Source: Ruminococcus sp. (GTDB lineage: Bacteria; Bacillota; Clostridia; Oscillospirales; Ruminococcaceae). Taken from it: a DNA stretch of 64,000 bases. Below the pieces are notes generated by a model. It searched no databases. It was not told the DNA's origin and saw only the letters and a program-made list of their open reading frames with translations. Positions within the stretch are counted from its first letter, which is position 1, and the number at the start of each line of letters is the position of its first letter. Positions 51,006 through 59,590 of this stretch are shown one piece after another. Made by a program: the position numbers and the translations under genes. Where the stretch lies: positions 62,001 through 126,000 of the forward strand of contig NZ_JAFYYT010000056.1 of NCBI RefSeq assembly GCF_017549005.1, given 5' to 3'.

Positions 51006-51440
51006 TCAGCTCCTCTCACGATAATGTTTTCTTATGCTTATGATACGCTTTATGAATTTCACCTGAACTATGACCGCCATAGGTATCACAGGGAAAACAG
51101 TCATAAGGAACGATGATATGAACAGCGTTTCCGAAAACGCCTCCCAGCCGTGTTTTTCACGGAATATCATACTTCCGCCCGTACCGTTTATACCTGCGTC
51201 CGCCGACCAGTAAATGCAGAGAGCAGCAGGGAGGAAAGAAAGTATGAACAGCAGTACCAGCCACCATGGCATTTTCTCAGCGCTGCTCTTTCCGAGGAAA
51301 TGCGACAGCACAGTGCAGAAGCCCATGCTGATACCGACAGCAAGCAAAAATGCCGAAGCCCAAGCAAAGATCACAGATACCGCTCCCACAGCTGTAAGCA
51401 CAGCCGATATTATAAGCAGTATTTTTTCCGACTTTTTCAT
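51006..51440 (-). CDS. Membrane protein, paralogue 3 of 3
   Basis: 144 residues starting MKKSEKILLIISAV, with FILSFLPAALC and FPVIPMAVIVQVKFIKR aligning with the other two paralogues. It is the most diverged copy and the first of the operon. I chose ATG 51440 with AAGGAGGAG upstream; a reading to 51479 would begin in the promoter. Upstream lie two operator-like dyads (51500-51535). Confidence 0.75.
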   Translation of the reverse strand: MKKSEKILLIISAVLTAVGAVSVIFAWASAFLLAVGISMGFCTVLSHFLGKSSAEKMPWWLVLLFILSFLPAALCIYWSADAGINGTGGSMIFREKHGWEAFSETLFISSFLMTVFPVIPMAVIVQVKFIKRIISIRKHYRERS

Positions 51441-51469
51441 AAGCTCTCCTCCTTTTCTTTTCTGATATA

Positions 51470-51535
51470 ATGATACCACAGAAAAGGAGCTTTTTTAAGG
51501 TGTCAGATGTCACTTTCCGAGTGACAAATGTCACT
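51470..51535 (-). promoter_or_regulatory. Promoter with two GTGACA-N2-TGTCAC dyads 21 bp apart
   Basis: On the minus strand an extended -10 TGTGG-TATCAT (51470-51475) has a poor -35. Upstream stand a perfect dyad (51521-51534) and a copy with one mismatch (51500-51513). Their centres are 21 bp apart, two helical turns, at about -43 and -64, the usual place for an activator. Confidence 0.65.
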
Positions 51536-51536
51536 G

Positions 51537-51576
51537 AAAAAAAGCACGGACTTATGAAATTCTCACAAGTCCGTGC
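51537..51576 (-). terminator. Rho-independent terminator of the malQ-glgP transcript
   Basis: GCACGGACTT (51544-51553) pairs with AAGTCCGTGC (51567-51576); on the minus strand a run of seven T follows. A further 10-bp inverted repeat (51622-51645, TATTAAACGG arm) lies between it and glgP. Confidence 0.85.
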
Positions 51577-51720
51577 GTATGATTTTATACAAAACAGAGA
51601 AACTGAAAATTATTTTTTTCTTATTAAACGGTTTTCCGTTTAATACCCCTTCATTTCAGCCCCCTTACAGAGAGGTACTAATGTACAAGCTGCTGCTTGA
51701 GTATCACTGTAACAGAGGAC

Positions 51721-54066
51721 TTATTTTATTCCCCATATATTCTCGGCGTAATCGGCAATGGTTCTGTCGGAGCTGAACTTGCCTGCATTGCACATATTCA
51801 GCCACTGCTTACGTGCAAATGCGAGCCTGTTGCTGCTGTAGTCGTTTATGCAGCGAAGCTTTGTCTCCACGTAGTCCCTCATATCGCCGAGGAGGTAATA
51901 ATGGTCGGGAGCGTGCCAGCTCGCACCGTCAAGGAGAGCCATATACAACTCGTGGAAGTCACCGCTGCCGCCGTCTGAAACAGTACCGTCGATAAGCGAG
52001 GAAACGACTTTGCGAACCATGCTGTCTGACGAGAAGATGCTTCTGCTGTCGTACTCGGGAACTATATTTTCAAGCTCCTCGACACGGGCGCCGAAGATAT
52101 AATTGTTCTCCTCCCCTGCCTCCTGCACTATTTCGATATTAGCTCCGTCGTAGGTACCGAGAGTTACCGCGCCGTTGAGCATGAGCTTCATATTTCCCGT
52201 ACCGCTTGCCTCGGTGCCTGCTGTGGATATCTGCTCCGAGACATCAGCCGCCGCCACAAGCTTTTCCGCATAGGAAACATTATAATTCTGCACGAAAACT
52301 ACCTTTATAAGGCCGCGGGTGTCCTTATCCTCAGAAACTATCCTGCCCACCTCGTTGATGAACTTGATTATCGCCTTTGCACGGCGGTAACCTGGGGCAG
52401 ACTTGGCTCCGAAAATAAAGGTTGTGGGCGTAAAGTCCGTGATACTTCCGTCCTTTATGCCGTAGTAAATCCAAAGTATGGAGAAAGCATTGAGAAGCTG
52501 TCTCTTGTACTCATGAAGTCTCTTTATCTGGATATCGAAAACGGAGTTTTCATCAATATCAATACCGTCGTGAGCCTTGATGAACTCCGCAAGCTGACGC
52601 TTCTTGCCCTGCTTGATATCAACAAAACGGCGGAGCACATTCTCATCGTCGGCATATTTTGAAAGCTCTTTCAGCTTATCGAGGTCGTTTATCCAGTCAT
52701 CTCCGCCGAGAAGCTCCGTGATATAAGCGGAGAGCTCCCTGTTGCAGAGTGCTATCCAGCGGCGCTGAGTTATACCGTTTGTCTCGTTGCGGAAACGCTG
52801 GGGATAAAGGCTGAACCAGTCCGCAAGGACAGTATCCTTGAGTATCTGAGTGTGGATCTCCGCAACACCGTTTATATGCCCCGAAGCATAACACGCCATA
52901 TCCGCCATATGGATAAGGTCCTTCTTGATTATCCTGATGCGGCTTATCTTTTCCTTTTCAACTCCCGAGGCGTACATTTCGGCAATGAGAGCCTCGTTTA
53001 TCTGAATGATAATAGCGTATATCCTCGGAAGGAGCTCCTCCACAAGGTCTGTACGCCACTTTTCGAGAGCCTCCTGCATTACGGTATGGTTTGTATAATT
53101 GAATATCTTCTTTGCCATATCAAGGGCTTTCTCAAAGGTGAAGCCCTCGTTGTCCACAAGCTGTCTTATGAGCTCGGGGATAGATATAACAGGGTGCGTA
53201 TCATTGAGCTGAACCGATATATAGTCAGCTAAATTGTCGAGAGTTCCGAAACGCGCCTTGTGCTTCTTTAATATATCGGTAAGGGAAGCACAGCTGAAGA
53301 AGTACTGCTGCTTCAGACGGAGCTTCTTGCCCTCGTCGGTATCATCGTTAGGATAAAGCACACGGGATATGTCCTCAGCGTATATCTTCTCCTTTGAAGC
53401 CTCAAGGTAGTCCTGCTTGTTGAACACATCGAAGTCGAACTCCTTTACAGGCTCAGCCTGCCACAGTCTGAGAGTTCCCACATTCTCAGTACGGAAACCG
53501 AATACGGGCATATCATAAGGCACAGCCTTAACGGTCTGACCGCTGTACTCTATGAGGACAGTGTCCTCGTCGCAGCGGACTGACCACGGATCGCCGTATT
53601 TCGTCCAGTCGTCGATATCCTCGCGCTGAAAGCCATCAACTATTGACTGCTTGAAAAGTCCGTATTTATAGCGAATGCCATAGCCGTCAAGGGGAAGTCC
53701 CAGCGTTGCGGCGCTGTCAAGAAAGCAGGCAGCAAGTCTGCCGAGGCCGCCGTTTCCGAGAGCAGCGTCCTCTATCTCTTCAAGGTCTGCAGGATCGAGC
53801 CCGAGCTCCCTGAATACCTCGCCTGCCTCGTCGTAAATGCCGAGAACCAGAAGATTATTGTAAACCGCCCTTCCCACAAGGAACTCCATTGAAAGGTAAG
53901 CCGCACGGCGCTTTGAAAGGTGCTCCTGACGGGCATTTTCCCAGCGGTCTGCAAACATCTCCATTACGGTCTTACCGAGAGCGTCGTGAAGCTGCTGCGG
54001 CGAAGCGCTTTTTATATCCTTGGGAAGTCTTCCCGTAAACTTTTCCATAAACAATTTCTTATCCAT
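51721..54066 (-). CDS. glgP: Glycogen/starch/maltodextrin phosphorylase
   Basis: Releases glucose 1-phosphate from alpha-1,4-glucans. The 781-residue protein has SMEFLVGRAVYNNLL near the start, LGNGGLGRLAACFLDSAATL, and the PLP-lysine block TEASGTGNMKLMLNGA. Length is typical of the bacterial family. With MalQ just upstream it forms a glycogen and maltodextrin use pair. The start ATG 54066 follows AGGAGCAAGGGAAT. The gap to malQ carries the heptad repeat element. Confidence 0.97.
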   Translation of the reverse strand: MDKKLFMEKFTGRLPKDIKSASPQQLHDALGKTVMEMFADRWENARQEHLSKRRAAYLSMEFLVGRAVYNNLLVLGIYDEAGEVFRELGLDPADLEEIEDAALGNGGLGRLAACFLDSAATLGLPLDGYGIRYKYGLFKQSIVDGFQREDIDDWTKYGDPWSVRCDEDTVLIEYSGQTVKAVPYDMPVFGFRTENVGTLRLWQAEPVKEFDFDVFNKQDYLEASKEKIYAEDISRVLYPNDDTDEGKKLRLKQQYFFSCASLTDILKKHKARFGTLDNLADYISVQLNDTHPVISIPELIRQLVDNEGFTFEKALDMAKKIFNYTNHTVMQEALEKWRTDLVEELLPRIYAIIIQINEALIAEMYASGVEKEKISRIRIIKKDLIHMADMACYASGHINGVAEIHTQILKDTVLADWFSLYPQRFRNETNGITQRRWIALCNRELSAYITELLGGDDWINDLDKLKELSKYADDENVLRRFVDIKQGKKRQLAEFIKAHDGIDIDENSVFDIQIKRLHEYKRQLLNAFSILWIYYGIKDGSITDFTPTTFIFGAKSAPGYRRAKAIIKFINEVGRIVSEDKDTRGLIKVVFVQNYNVSYAEKLVAAADVSEQISTAGTEASGTGNMKLMLNGAVTLGTYDGANIEIVQEAGEENNYIFGARVEELENIVPEYDSRSIFSSDSMVRKVVSSLIDGTVSDGGSGDFHELYMALLDGASWHAPDHYYLLGDMRDYVETKLRCINDYSSNRLAFARKQWLNMCNAGKFSSDRTIADYAENIWGIK

Positions 54067-54083
54067 ATTCCCTTGCTCCTATT

Positions 54084-54181
54084 CTTAAAGTTAAGGGTTT
54101 TGAGTTGCGTTTTTCTTTTAAATGATATTCATAGATGTGACCGACAAGTCACATCTTAACTCTTAACTCTCCACTCTCAAC
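54084..54181. repeat. Heptad arrays flanking a hairpin between malQ and glgP
   Basis: Right array: four 7-bp units of TCTTAAC type (54154-54160, 54161-54167, 54168-54174, 54175-54181), ending 3 bases from the malQ stop. Left array: related heptads in inverted orientation (54084-54104). Between them is a perfect 9-bp hairpin, AGATGTGAC (54133-54141) with GTCACATCT (54148-54156). Confidence 0.7.
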
Positions 54182-54184
54182 TAT

Positions 54185-55657
54185 TCAGCGATTATACATT
54201 TTATTCAGCTTACGTATTTTCTTTGCAAGCTCTGGTGTAAAGTCCGACTTCTTCGTGCGGAACTGCCAGTTTCCGCCGAGAGTCGAGGGAGTGTTCATTC
54301 TTCCCTCGGGCGGACTTTCAAGGAAGTCCTGTATCTGAGCCGCAGCCACCTCTGCGACGCTTCCCCATGCAGCGCGTATCACAGCGTCGGGAATGTCCTT
54401 TTTCTTCTTGACGTTGAGGTATTTCATGGCGAATTTCAGCGACTTCTTATCCAGGTCGTCCACCCAGCCGCTGAGAGTCTCATTGTCATGGGTGCCCGTG
54501 TATGCAAAGTAATTCGTACTCCTGAAATTATGGGGCAGATACTCGTTTACTCCGTCGCTGAACGCGAACTGCAGCACCTTCATGCCCGGATATCCGCATT
54601 TGTCCAGCATTTTCCTTACCTCGGGAGTAATAAAGCCCAGGTCCTCGGCGATTATTTTCAGCTTGCCCAACTTTTTTTCGGCGAGCTTGAAAAGCTCATA
54701 GTTCGGACCTTTTTTCCACTCGCCCACAGTAGCGTCCTCGTTTCCGTAGGGAATGGTGTAATAGCTCTCAAAGCCGCGGAAATGGTCGATACGGACTATA
54801 TCGTAGAGCCTCGAAGCCGCGCCGATACGGTCTATCCACCACTCATAGCCTGTCTTTTTATGATAGTCCCAGTCGTAGAGCGGATTGCCCCAGAGCTGTC
54901 CCAGCGGCGAGAAATCATCGGGAGGACAGCCTGCAACGGCAATAGGTCTGCGCTCCTTGTCAAAGTAGAAAAGCTTAGGCGAAGCCCACGCCTCAACGCT
55001 GTCGAGGGCACAGTATATGGGAATATCGCCGATTATCTCGATACCGCTGTCGTTGGCGTACTTTTTCAGCTCCTTCCACTGACGGCTGAACTCGAACTGT
55101 ATGAATTTATGGAAATTTACATCTTTTTTGAGGTCCTTTTTCGCCTGTGCAACAGCCTTGGGCTTATGCATGGCGAGGTCCCCGTCCCATGAGTACCAGG
55201 GCTTTCCCTCAAAGCGGAATTTCAGCGCCATGAAAAGTGCATACTCGTCGAGCCACTTCTTGTTCTCCGTGCAGAACTTCCTGTAATCGGGGAACTTAGC
55301 TGGCTTGAAGCGTTCAAAGGCGATACGCAGAACGTCGTAGCAGTTATCATAGAGCAGGGCATAATCCACCTTATCCGGCTCGTTTTCCCAGTCGAACATA
55401 TCATATTCGTGGCGCTCGAGAAGTCCGTCCCCTTCGAGGACTTCAAAGTCGATAAAGTAAGGATTTCCTGCATTTACCGAGAATGACTGATATGGCGAGT
55501 CTCCGTAGCTCGTCGGAGAAATGGGCAGTATCTGCCAGCATTTCACACCTGCGGACCTGAGAAAGTCCACGAACTCGAAAGCCGCCTTTCCCATTTTGCC
55601 TATGCCGTAATTTGACGGCAGACTCGATATATGCATAAGTATACAGCTTTTTCGCAT
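54185..55657 (-). CDS. malQ: 4-alpha-glucanotransferase (amylomaltase)
   Basis: A GH77 enzyme that rearranges alpha-1,4-glucans so that phosphorylase can use short maltodextrins. The 490 residues include SSLPSNYGIGKMG, IGDIPIYCALDS, the nucleophile motif RIDHFRGFE, AEDLGFITPEV and TGTHDNETL. It precedes glgP in the same direction, a natural functional pair. The ATG at 55657 follows GGGAGTTGGAATAA. Confidence 0.96.
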   Translation of the reverse strand: MRKSCILMHISSLPSNYGIGKMGKAAFEFVDFLRSAGVKCWQILPISPTSYGDSPYQSFSVNAGNPYFIDFEVLEGDGLLERHEYDMFDWENEPDKVDYALLYDNCYDVLRIAFERFKPAKFPDYRKFCTENKKWLDEYALFMALKFRFEGKPWYSWDGDLAMHKPKAVAQAKKDLKKDVNFHKFIQFEFSRQWKELKKYANDSGIEIIGDIPIYCALDSVEAWASPKLFYFDKERRPIAVAGCPPDDFSPLGQLWGNPLYDWDYHKKTGYEWWIDRIGAASRLYDIVRIDHFRGFESYYTIPYGNEDATVGEWKKGPNYELFKLAEKKLGKLKIIAEDLGFITPEVRKMLDKCGYPGMKVLQFAFSDGVNEYLPHNFRSTNYFAYTGTHDNETLSGWVDDLDKKSLKFAMKYLNVKKKKDIPDAVIRAAWGSVAEVAAAQIQDFLESPPEGRMNTPSTLGGNWQFRTKKSDFTPELAKKIRKLNKMYNR

Positions 55658-55722
55658 TTATTCCAACTCCCTTTTTGAATATTCACTCTGAAATATGTCG
55701 ATAATAATTCTGAGGTGATACC

Positions 55723-56151
55723 ATGAAGCTTTCACAGCTCTTATTCTCTTTTTTAATGGGATATTTCTGTTACAGTCTTATCGAAATTGTCATGCGAGGA
55801 TATACTCACTGGACGATGTCCCTTACGGGCGGACTGGTGCTTATGGTGCTGTACATCATAAACAGCCGCAGCTCCGTTACCCTTATCAGGAGCTGTATCG
55901 CAGGAACTCTCAGCATAACAGCCATAGAGCTGACCGTCGGCATATTCGACAACGTTATTATGCACTGGAACGTATGGGATTACTCCGATATGCCATTTAA
56001 TTTTCTCGGTCAGATATGTATCCCCTTTTCCTGTCTGTGGTTCGTGCTGTGTATCCCTGCAAGGCTACTTTGCAGGCAGATAGGCCGCACTCTCGGCAGA
56101 CAGCCTGTGAACAAAAAGGCTGTTCCGATAAGATCAGAACAGCCCTTATGA
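55723..56151 (+). CDS. Putative ABC-transporter type IV (CmpB-like) membrane protein
   Basis: 142 residues with four hydrophobic segments. YSLIEIVMRGYTHWTMSLTGG and IELTVGIFDNVIMHWNVWDY match the PF06541 family, small membrane proteins of unclear role. The ATG follows GAGGTGATACC. The stop abuts the stop of the convergent gene with no base between, and the last 12 codons carry a hairpin that looks like the terminator of that neighbour. Confidence 0.8.
   Translation: MKLSQLLFSFLMGYFCYSLIEIVMRGYTHWTMSLTGGLVLMVLYIINSRSSVTLIRSCIAGTLSITAIELTVGIFDNVIMHWNVWDYSDMPFNFLGQICIPFSCLWFVLCIPARLLCRQIGRTLGRQPVNKKAVPIRSEQPL
56113..56144 (-). terminator. Terminator of the zinc-ribbon gene, inside the convergent gene
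   Basis: GGCTGTTC (56118-56125) pairs with GAACAGCC (56137-56144). On the minus strand TTTTTG follows. It lies within the last codons of the plus-strand gene. Confidence 0.75.
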
Positions 56152-56586
56152 TCAATAATTCTTGTTTGGATCAGCATTAAAGAAGTTATTGCTGCTTTCC
56201 GTGTAATAATCATTAGGCTCAAGCGACATGAAGTCCTCGTCCTCGATATCGGGAAGTCTTGCGCCGCAGCGTCCGCAGAACTGGAAGCGTTCATTGACCT
56301 CAGCGTCGCACTTGGGACATACCTTATAGCCCCTGATGCCGTTGAGCTCATATCTCATCTTCTTTATTCTTCTGCGTCGTGTATCTATGTCGTCGCAGAG
56401 CACTTTAAGGGCCTCAACGTCCTCACCGTGCTCCTTGTAGTACTTCTTGCCGATATCGGTGAAGATCTCTACGATCCTTTCCTCCTCGTAAAGAATCTTC
56501 CTTTTCAGATTATTAGCCTCCGAAATGCTTTTAGCCTTCTCTGAAACACCCCTGCTTGCGTCATTGAATTTATCGAGAATACCCAT
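56152..56586 (-). CDS. Zinc-ribbon protein with helical N-terminus
   Basis: 144 residues: a long charged helical region (about 1-90, MGILDKFNDASRGVSEKAKS onward), then a zinc ribbon (VCPKCDAEVNERFQFCGRCG), then an acidic Asn-rich tail. Such proteins are common in clostridia; no function is known. The ATG follows AGGAGTGATGTAAA, and a TTGACA/TATAAT promoter lies at 56636-56665. Confidence 0.8.
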   Translation of the reverse strand: MGILDKFNDASRGVSEKAKSISEANNLKRKILYEEERIVEIFTDIGKKYYKEHGEDVEALKVLCDDIDTRRRRIKKMRYELNGIRGYKVCPKCDAEVNERFQFCGRCGARLPDIEDEDFMSLEPNDYYTESSNNFFNADPNKNY

Positions 56587-56635
56587 TTTACATCACTCCT
56601 GTCGAATATTTTCTCGTTAATTCTTATCATATTGT

Positions 56636-56665
56636 ATTATACAACATTAACAGGAATTATGTCAA
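56636..56665 (-). promoter_or_regulatory. Sigma-A promoter of the zinc-ribbon gene
   Basis: On the minus strand TTGACA (56660-56665), 18 bases, TATAAT (56636-56641). Confidence 0.85.
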
Positions 56666-56712
56666 GCGTTTTCAAAATATTTTTACAAACAGAATGGCTT
56701 TTTGTGCAATCC

Positions 56713-57147
56713 CTACATCTCAGCAATGTCATTTTCGGTAAGCTGAATAATGCCCCCGTCTGTCAGAGCCTCGGACGCATTTGCGATGTCGTCCACCCTG
56801 ATAACAAACGAAACAGACCTGTCCGATTTACCGAGGAATGTATAGAGGTATTCGAGGTTAACGTTCTTTCCTCCGAGGATATCGAGCACGCGGCTCAGCT
56901 GTCCGGGAGAATCGGGAATGGATATTGCGACTACCTCTGTTACCGTAACAGCGTAGGAAGTAGCTTTCAGCTTTTCAACTGTCTTATCCGTATCATTGAC
57001 TATCATTCTGACGATACCAAAATCACTTGTGTCGGCAAGGCTGAGGGCGCGGACGTTGATCCTGCACTCCTTTATCATCTTCATGACGCCTGCCAGCTGA
57101 TTGGGCTTATTATCAACAAATACTGAGATCTGTCTTACGTTTGACAT
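56713..57147 (-). CDS. Tandem ACT-domain amino-acid-binding protein
   Basis: 144 residues made of two ACT domains (about 1-70, RQISVFVDNKPNQLAGVMKM; and about 70-140, EVVAISIPDSPGQLSRVLDI). Stand-alone double-ACT proteins often lie next to phenylacetate-CoA ligase genes, as here (paaK at 57499). A role in sensing an aromatic or other amino acid is inference. The ribosome site is GAAGGAGG. Confidence 0.87.
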   Translation of the reverse strand: MSNVRQISVFVDNKPNQLAGVMKMIKECRINVRALSLADTSDFGIVRMIVNDTDKTVEKLKATSYAVTVTEVVAISIPDSPGQLSRVLDILGGKNVNLEYLYTFLGKSDRSVSFVIRVDDIANASEALTDGGIIQLTENDIAEM

Positions 57148-57192
57148 ATGTTTTGCCTCCTTCAGGTCAGGATAATAATACGCCGCGAAGGA

Positions 57193-57432
57193 TCACTTTT
57201 TCTTTGCTGCTGTCTTCGGGAGATCCTCATACATAACGAGGACTGAATGCTCGTCAACATACTCGTTTACATGAGTCTGTGCATCATGGCAGAGACCTGC
57301 TGATGTGCTGTACTTGATGTCGATGACTTTTACCCCCTGAATGAACTGATTGAGCTCGTTCTCAAAAGCAGCGAATCGCTGGTACTTCTCCTGCTCCGGC
57401 ATATAGTTTGTGGAAAATAATCTGATTTTCAT
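57193..57432 (-). CDS. Cse60-like sporulation-family small protein
   Basis: 79 residues starting MKIRLFSTNYMPEQEKYQRF, with FENELNQFIQGVKVIDIKYS, HSVLVMYEDL and a basic end. The short beta-alpha-beta pattern and VIDIKYSTS resemble Spore_Cse60, a sigma-E-controlled Bacillus protein of unknown role. The match is from memory and moderate. A good AAGGAGG precedes the ATG. It lies between paaK and the ACT gene. Confidence 0.6.
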   Translation of the reverse strand: MKIRLFSTNYMPEQEKYQRFAAFENELNQFIQGVKVIDIKYSTSAGLCHDAQTHVNEYVDEHSVLVMYEDLPKTAAKKK

Positions 57433-57467
57433 AAATGAAACCTCCTTAAAATAATGGAAAATATTTA

Positions 57468-57491
57468 ACAGCGCGTCAGTGACGACGCTGT
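57468..57491 (-). terminator. Hairpin after paaK
   Basis: ACAGCG (57468-57473) pairs with CGCTGT (57486-57491), with an inner GTCA/TGAC. There is no long T run, so termination is uncertain. Confidence 0.5.
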
Positions 57492-57498
57492 GTAAACC

Positions 57499-58806
57499 TT
57501 AATCGTGAAGCTTTCGTCTGTCGATAACTCGTACAGCCTTACCCTCGCTTCGTGTGATAGATTTCGGTGACACCAGGTGGACCTTGGGGTTGATGCCCAG
57601 CATAGTCTTGATAGCTACTGCAAGGTCTCTCTCCTGTTTCTGCATATCCTTTACCTTATCCGAGAACTGCTCGGGATTCATTTCAACGCTGATGTCCAGC
57701 GTATCCGTGTTGTTTACACGGTCTACCTCAATGAGATAGTTGGGCGAATAGCCCTGTTCGATAAGAACAGTCTCTATCTGTGACGGGAATACGTTTACTC
57801 CGCGGATTATCATCATATCGTCGCTTCTGCCCATAGGCTTGGCCATTTTTATGAGAGTACGTCCGCATGAGCACTTCTTCCTGCTGAGTACGCAGAGGTC
57901 ACGTGTACGGTATCTGAGAAGCGGGAAAGCTTCTTTTGTGATACTTGTGAATACAAGCTCGCCAACTGTTCCCTCGGGAAGAACTTCACCCGTATCGGGA
58001 TCGATTATCTCGGGGATAAAGTTGTCCTCGTTGATGTGCATACCTGTCTGCTCGGAACATTCAAAGGCAACGCCGGGGCCGCTTGACTCGGTAAGTCCGT
58101 AGATATCGTAAGCCTTGATACCCAGCGACTTCTCAATTGAGCGGCGCATTTCCTCAGTCCACGGCTCTGCTCCGAAGATACCTGCCTTGAGCTTGAGGTC
58201 CTCGGGCTTAATTCCCATTTCGGCGATGGTCTCGCCTATGTAAGCCGCATATGACGGCGTACAGCAGAGTATGGTAGAACCGAGATCCTGCATGAACTGT
58301 ATCTGCCTTTCGGTATTTCCCGAGCTCATCGGGAGAGTAAGACAGCCTGCCTTGTGAGAACCGCCGTGAAGTCCCATACCGCCCGTGAAAAGTCCGTAGC
58401 CGTATGCCACCTGAACAACATCGTCCTCGTTGCCGCCTGCGGCGGTGATAGCTCTTGCACAGCAGTCCTCCCACATATCCACATCGTTCTGTGTGTAGAA
58501 AGCAACTACTCTCTTTCCTGTGGTACCGCTGGTGGAGTGTATCCTTACACAGTCGCCGAGAGGCTTTGCAAGCAGACCGTAGGGATATGCTTCACGAAGA
58601 TCAGCCTTGCTGAGGAACGGAAGCTTGTGAAGGTCTTCTGTTCCCTTGATGTCCTCGGGCTTAACGCCCTTTTTGTCCATGAGATCGCGGTAGTACTTCA
58701 CGTTTTCGTAAACGTGCTTTACCTGTGCCACGAGGCGCCCGTCCTGGAGCTTTTTCATGTCCTCCCGTGACATACATTCGATCTCTTTGTTCCAATACTT
58801 TTCCAT
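57499..58806 (-). CDS. paaK: Phenylacetate-CoA ligase (aryl acid-CoA ligase)
   Basis: 435 residues of the adenylate-forming PaaK family. IHSTSGTTGKRVVAFYT is the ATP-binding loop; YDIYGLTESSGPGVAFEC and RTRDLCVLSRKKCSCGRT (family Cys cluster) follow, then GRSDDMMIIRGVNVFPSQIE. It activates phenylacetate or indoleacetate with CoA. In anaerobes it is paired with indolepyruvate oxidoreductase, whose subunits lie at 58986 and 61311. The ATG follows GGAGTAGAAGTCCA. Confidence 0.94.
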   Translation of the reverse strand: MEKYWNKEIECMSREDMKKLQDGRLVAQVKHVYENVKYYRDLMDKKGVKPEDIKGTEDLHKLPFLSKADLREAYPYGLLAKPLGDCVRIHSTSGTTGKRVVAFYTQNDVDMWEDCCARAITAAGGNEDDVVQVAYGYGLFTGGMGLHGGSHKAGCLTLPMSSGNTERQIQFMQDLGSTILCCTPSYAAYIGETIAEMGIKPEDLKLKAGIFGAEPWTEEMRRSIEKSLGIKAYDIYGLTESSGPGVAFECSEQTGMHINEDNFIPEIIDPDTGEVLPEGTVGELVFTSITKEAFPLLRYRTRDLCVLSRKKCSCGRTLIKMAKPMGRSDDMMIIRGVNVFPSQIETVLIEQGYSPNYLIEVDRVNNTDTLDISVEMNPEQFSDKVKDMQKQERDLAVAIKTMLGINPKVHLVSPKSITRSEGKAVRVIDRRKLHD

Positions 58807-58866
58807 TGGACTTCTACTCCTTATTATTGGGATTTATTATGTTATGATATGATGTTCGCCTTTAGA

Positions 58867-58976
58867 GGCGGATACTATCCGCCCGAATAATCGTCCGATA
58901 TCCTTTGTAGGGGCTGATGCCCGCATCAGTCCGGTATAACGAGCCCGAACTCACGTGACGCCGAGGGCGGTGTCTC
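58867..58976. repeat. Composite of three dispersed hairpins between iorB and paaK
   Basis: Three hairpins in a row: GGCGGAT with ATCCGCC (58867-58883), CTGATGC with GCATCAG (58914-58929) and GACGCC with GGTGTC (58957-58974). Each has a relative elsewhere: 44891, 43971 and 49977 respectively. Confidence 0.6.
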
Positions 58977-58985
58977 CTACATAGT

Positions 58986-59561
58986 TTACTGAGCGTTCTT
59001 TCCCAGCTCGAAAGCCTTCCTGTTTAGGTCGAGGAATTTGGGCGGTACGCACTGCTCCAGTGCCTTCTGCCACAGCTCGTCGGGATAGTCCATACGTGAA
59101 GCAAGCACGCCCATAAGAACTACGTTTGAAGCCTTTGCTGTACCTGCCTGCTCTGCAAGAGAGAGAGCGTCAACCGCAACAAGCTCAGCACCTGCTGCTT
59201 TGAGCTTCTCAACGAGATTTTCGGGATACTTTGCAGCGCCTGTAATAACGGGCATAGGGTCTATCTGCTGTGTGGAGGTTATAAGCTTGCCGCCCTTCTT
59301 GAGGTAAGGGAGACATCTTGCAGCCTCAAGGAGCTCGAAGGAGATAACGGCGTCAGCCTCGCCCTTTTCGATAACAGGCGAGTAAACCTTATCGCCGTAC
59401 TTTACGTATGTAACAACGGAGCCGCCTCTCTGAGACATTCCGTGCACTTCGCTGACCTTTACGTCATAGCCCTGCGCAAGAAGCACGTTTCCGAGAAGTC
59501 TTGAAGCAAGCAGCGAACCCTGTCCGCCGACTCCGACTATCATTATAGATTTAGTTTCCAT
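58986..59561 (-). CDS. iorB: Indolepyruvate:ferredoxin oxidoreductase, beta subunit
   Basis: 191 residues of the pyruvate oxidoreductase gamma type. VGVGGQGSLLASRLLG at the N-terminus, VSEVHGMSQRGGSVVTYV and SNVVLMGVLASRM match IorB. It forms the oxidoreductase with IorA (61311-63041). Between the two lie three unrelated genes, an unusual split. In this organism class the enzyme may run reductively, from aryl-acetyl-CoA to aryl-pyruvate. Confidence 0.95.
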   Translation of the reverse strand: METKSIMIVGVGGQGSLLASRLLGNVLLAQGYDVKVSEVHGMSQRGGSVVTYVKYGDKVYSPVIEKGEADAVISFELLEAARCLPYLKKGGKLITSTQQIDPMPVITGAAKYPENLVEKLKAAGAELVAVDALSLAEQAGTAKASNVVLMGVLASRMDYPDELWQKALEQCVPPKFLDLNRKAFELGKNAQ

Positions 59562-59590
59562 TATATATTACTCCTTAATGTTATTATTCT

